Assembly (NCBI GenBank): GCA_947450745.1
Contig: CANFYD010000152.1
Span: 1 to 7,997 of the forward strand
Source: Burkholderiales bacterium
GTDB lineage: Bacteria; Pseudomonadota; Gammaproteobacteria; Burkholderiales; Burkholderiaceae_C
DNA length: 7,997 nucleotides
Reading direction: 5' to 3'
A program made the position numbers and the translations under genes. The notes under the pieces were generated by a model, which made no database searches, was not told where the DNA came from, and saw only the letters and a list, made by a program, of their open reading frames with translations. Position 1 is the stretch's first letter. Every line of letters begins with the position of its first letter. Shown piece after piece: positions 7,044-7,997 of this stretch.

Positions 7044-7525
7044 GGCGCACCGGCTTGGATGCGCAATTCGCCGCCTTGCTGGCTGAAATGCAATTTCGAC
7101 AGCACGTCCATGCCCAGCAGTGGGGCGCTCAACTGCGGCAGCACGGTGACGGTCAGCCGCTGCGCTTGCACGCCGCCTTGCAGGTTGAGGTCGGCTTGCG
7201 CCAGCCAACCGACGGCCACGCCGCCGGCTGTTTGAGAGCGCACTTGGCCGGTCGCGGTCAGCCCGGCGCGGCGTGCCAGCGCTTCCGGCAAGGCTGTCGC
7301 GGTGGCACCGGTATCGACCAAAAAGTCCACCGCCACGCCGTCTATCGTGCCCGGCCAATGGAAATGCCCATCGGCCGCACGGCGCAGCACGATCTGATCG
7401 GAGTTCACGCTGATCAGGCTTTGCTGGCTTTCTCGCTCCCAAGCCTTGAAGCCCAGAAACACCAGCAACAGGATGACCAGCCAGATCGTCAGCAGTTTGA
7501 GTCCGTGCGGCAGTTCTTTATGCAT
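7040..7525 (-). CDS. Membrane-anchored retropepsin-like aspartic protease (clan AA)
   Basis: The 161-residue protein has an N-terminal membrane anchor at about residues 9-27 (LKLLTIWLVILLLVFLGF) followed by a single retropepsin-type domain in the periplasm. The catalytic signature VDFLVDTGATATALP lies at 66-80, with D71-T72-G73 as the active-site triplet. The second typical block, PLLGMDVLSKL, lies at 135-145 (flap-to-substrate region of the family). One DTG motif means it must dimerise to be active, as in retroviral proteases. Such short anchored proteins are common in Proteobacteria, usually annotated as TIGR02281 family or retropepsin-like aspartic protease; substrates are generally unknown. 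The ATG has almost no Shine-Dalgarno sequence and sits inside a perfect hairpin. The gene overlaps the TraB/GumN gene by 4 bases, giving a coupled pair of envelope proteins with peptidase-like folds. The frame closes upstream with a TAG, and no better start exists. Confidence 0.9.
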   Translation of the reverse strand: MHKELPHGLKLLTIWLVILLLVFLGFKAWERESQQSLISVNSDQIVLRRAADGHFHWPGTIDGVAVDFLVDTGATATALPEALARRAGLTATGQVRSQTAGGVAVGWLAQADLNLQGGVQAQRLTVTVLPQLSAPLLGMDVLSKLHFSQQGGELRIQAGAP

Positions 7526-7538
7526 GGTCGCACCATGC
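7522..7538. promoter_or_regulatory. Hairpin covering the start codon of the aspartic protease gene
   Basis: GCATGGT (7522-7528) and ACCATGC (7532-7538) form a perfect 7-bp stem with a 3-base CGC loop. The start codon at 7523-7525 lies within one arm. In the mRNA this would hide the initiation site and, with the weak ribosome site, would limit translation. Whether it is regulatory is inference. Confidence 0.35.
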
Positions 7539-7542
7539 CACA

Positions 7543-7579
7543 GGGTGCTGAGCTCCGACGCTTGCTAAACAGAGCACCC
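7543..7579. repeat. 7-bp inverted repeat in the leader of the protease-traB unit
   Basis: GGGTGCT (7543-7549) and AGCACCC (7573-7579) form a perfect inverted repeat around a 23-base centre containing GAGCTC. This lies 18-54 bases upstream of the protease start, where a promoter or operator would be expected. No clear -35/-10 elements were found in 7526-7612, so an operator role is only a suggestion. Confidence 0.25.
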
Positions 7580-7612
7580 ACGTTTGCTTGGTTGAGAAAA
7601 TGCACAGCCGAA

Positions 7613-7713
7613 GGATCAGCCCGGCGGGGCGTTTTGCGGAGGTCAAGGAGGAAGCCGCAGCCTTAGGCTGCGCTGGGGGGGGCACGTAGCGAAACGTCCC
7701 GCCGGGCTGGTCC
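7613..7713. repeat. Long imperfect inverted repeat with nested hairpin (probable dispersed non-coding element)
   Basis: The arms 7613-7637 and 7689-7713 match at 22 of 25 positions when one is reverse-complemented (core CAGCCCGGCGGG). All three mismatches become G-U pairs in a plus-strand transcript, so that RNA could form an unbroken 25-bp stem. The 51-base centre contains a second perfect stem, CGCAGCC (7656-7662) and GGCTGCG (7666-7672) with loop TTA, and a run of eight G (7675-7682). No coding region covers it convincingly. It may be a REP-like or structural-RNA element repeated in the genome, or a strong terminator for plus-strand transcription; there is no T-run. The family is not recognised. 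Confidence 0.55.
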
Positions 7714-7740
7714 CGCAAACACGTCGTTTCGCCGTGAACG

Positions 7741-7906
7741 CTAGTGTCGCGTCAAGTGTCAGATGTCGCATGACCGCGCCGCCATCGGCGTGCAGGGCTA
7801 GGCGCGAGCTGCAGCTCATGCCTAGTGGCATGGGCAAGGCTTGCAACAACGCCATGCGCGGCGAGGGCAAGTGGGCGCCGACAGATGGCGCTTGACACGA
7901 CACTAG
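7741..7906. mobile_element. MITE-like element with 28-bp terminal inverted repeats
   Basis: The ends 7741-7768 and 7879-7906 are inverted repeats matching at 23 of 28 positions, with a conserved outer block CTAGTGTCG, then GTCAAG, then TGTCG. Both ends carry CTAG. As this is self-complementary, it may be part of the repeat or a 4-bp target duplication around a 158-bp core TGTCG...CGACA (7745-7902). Ends beginning TGT and CTAG-type targets recall IS481-family elements, which is inference. No transposase is present, so it would be a non-autonomous derivative. The interior contains CTAGGC...GCCTAG (7798-7825) and the hairpin CATGCC-TAGT-GGCATG (7817-7832). A minus-strand frame crosses it, but there is no sign that it is a gene. 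Confidence 0.6.
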
Positions 7907-7939
7907 GCATTGCCATGGACTTGGAAAGCTCTCAAGCGC

Positions 7940-7997
7940 TCAATGCATGACGACGGGTTGGTGGCCCATGCTGGCATAACCCTCGATGAAATCGTCG
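7940..7997 (-). CDS. C-terminal end of an unidentified gene (partial)
   Basis: On the minus strand an open frame enters from the window edge and ends at TGA (7940-7942), giving the last 18 residues DDFIEGYASMGHQPVVMH. The composition looks protein-like, and the frame has the same orientation as all other genes, but 18 residues are too few to identify a family or to prove coding. The putative MITE lies 33 bases downstream of this stop, a typical place for such an insertion. It may simply be a chance open frame. Confidence 0.4.
   Translation of the reverse strand, partial: DDFIEGYASMGHQPVVMH

Noticed and set aside
7798..7832. Possible integron attC site inside the MITE-like element
   Set aside because: The palindromes CTAGGC...GCCTAG and CATGCC...GGCATG lack the RYYYAAC and GTTRRRY core sites, and there is no integrase or cassette structure.
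7518..7903. Two minus-strand open frames across the palindromic region (7518-7718 and 7643-7903)
   Set aside because: They run through the inverted repeats and the MITE ends, lack a good ribosome site, and have no recognisable domain. Frames in such repeats often get annotated as hypothetical proteins.
1..7997. tRNA or rRNA genes, CRISPR array, phage or defence genes
   Set aside because: No cloverleaf, rRNA-like segment, regularly spaced repeats, or recognisable nuclease, helicase, toxin or phage proteins were seen on either strand.

Overview
The window is about 8 kb of G+C-rich DNA that reads as the chromosome of a betaproteobacterium, most likely a Burkholderiales/Comamonadaceae-type organism. 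The reasons are a PhaM-type polyhydroxybutyrate granule protein, a TraB/GumN protein and a retropepsin-like membrane protease of the proteobacterial kind, strong third-position GC, and tightly packed genes. This placement is an inference from gene content; there is no rRNA or other phylogenetic marker here. All eight complete genes lie on the minus strand, so transcription runs from high to low coordinates. The long plus-strand reading frames are antisense shadows of these genes.

In transcription order, the right end (7940-7997) appears to hold the last 18 codons of a gene that enters from outside the window. A 414-base stretch without a complete gene follows (7526-7939). It carries two separate palindromic elements: a 166-bp MITE-like element with CTAG-flanked TGTCG...CGACA ends (7741-7906), and a 101-bp long inverted repeat with a nested hairpin and a G8 tract (7613-7713). 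Next come a membrane-anchored retropepsin-like aspartic protease (7040-7525) and a secreted TraB/GumN protein (6114-7043), which overlap by ATGA and are probably translationally coupled. phaM (5222-6034) and a stand-alone FIST sensory-domain protein (3981-5186) follow.

The left half is a compact four-gene unit, glcD-glcE-lrgA-lrgB (195-3877), with gaps of 3, 3 and 20 bases. GlcD and GlcE are the two FAD-binding subunits of the membrane-linked glycolate dehydrogenase (glycolate to glyoxylate). LrgA and LrgB are the two halves of a membrane protein family whose plant fusion, PLGG1, transports glycolate/glycerate and whose Bacillus members move pyruvate. The arrangement suggests a combined glycolate transport and oxidation operon. 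The iron-sulfur subunit gene glcF, which usually accompanies glcDE, is absent from the cluster as seen here.

Nothing in the window is clearly a new defence or mobile system. The best leads are the glcDE-lrgAB pairing without glcF and the two adjacent non-coding palindromic elements at the right end.
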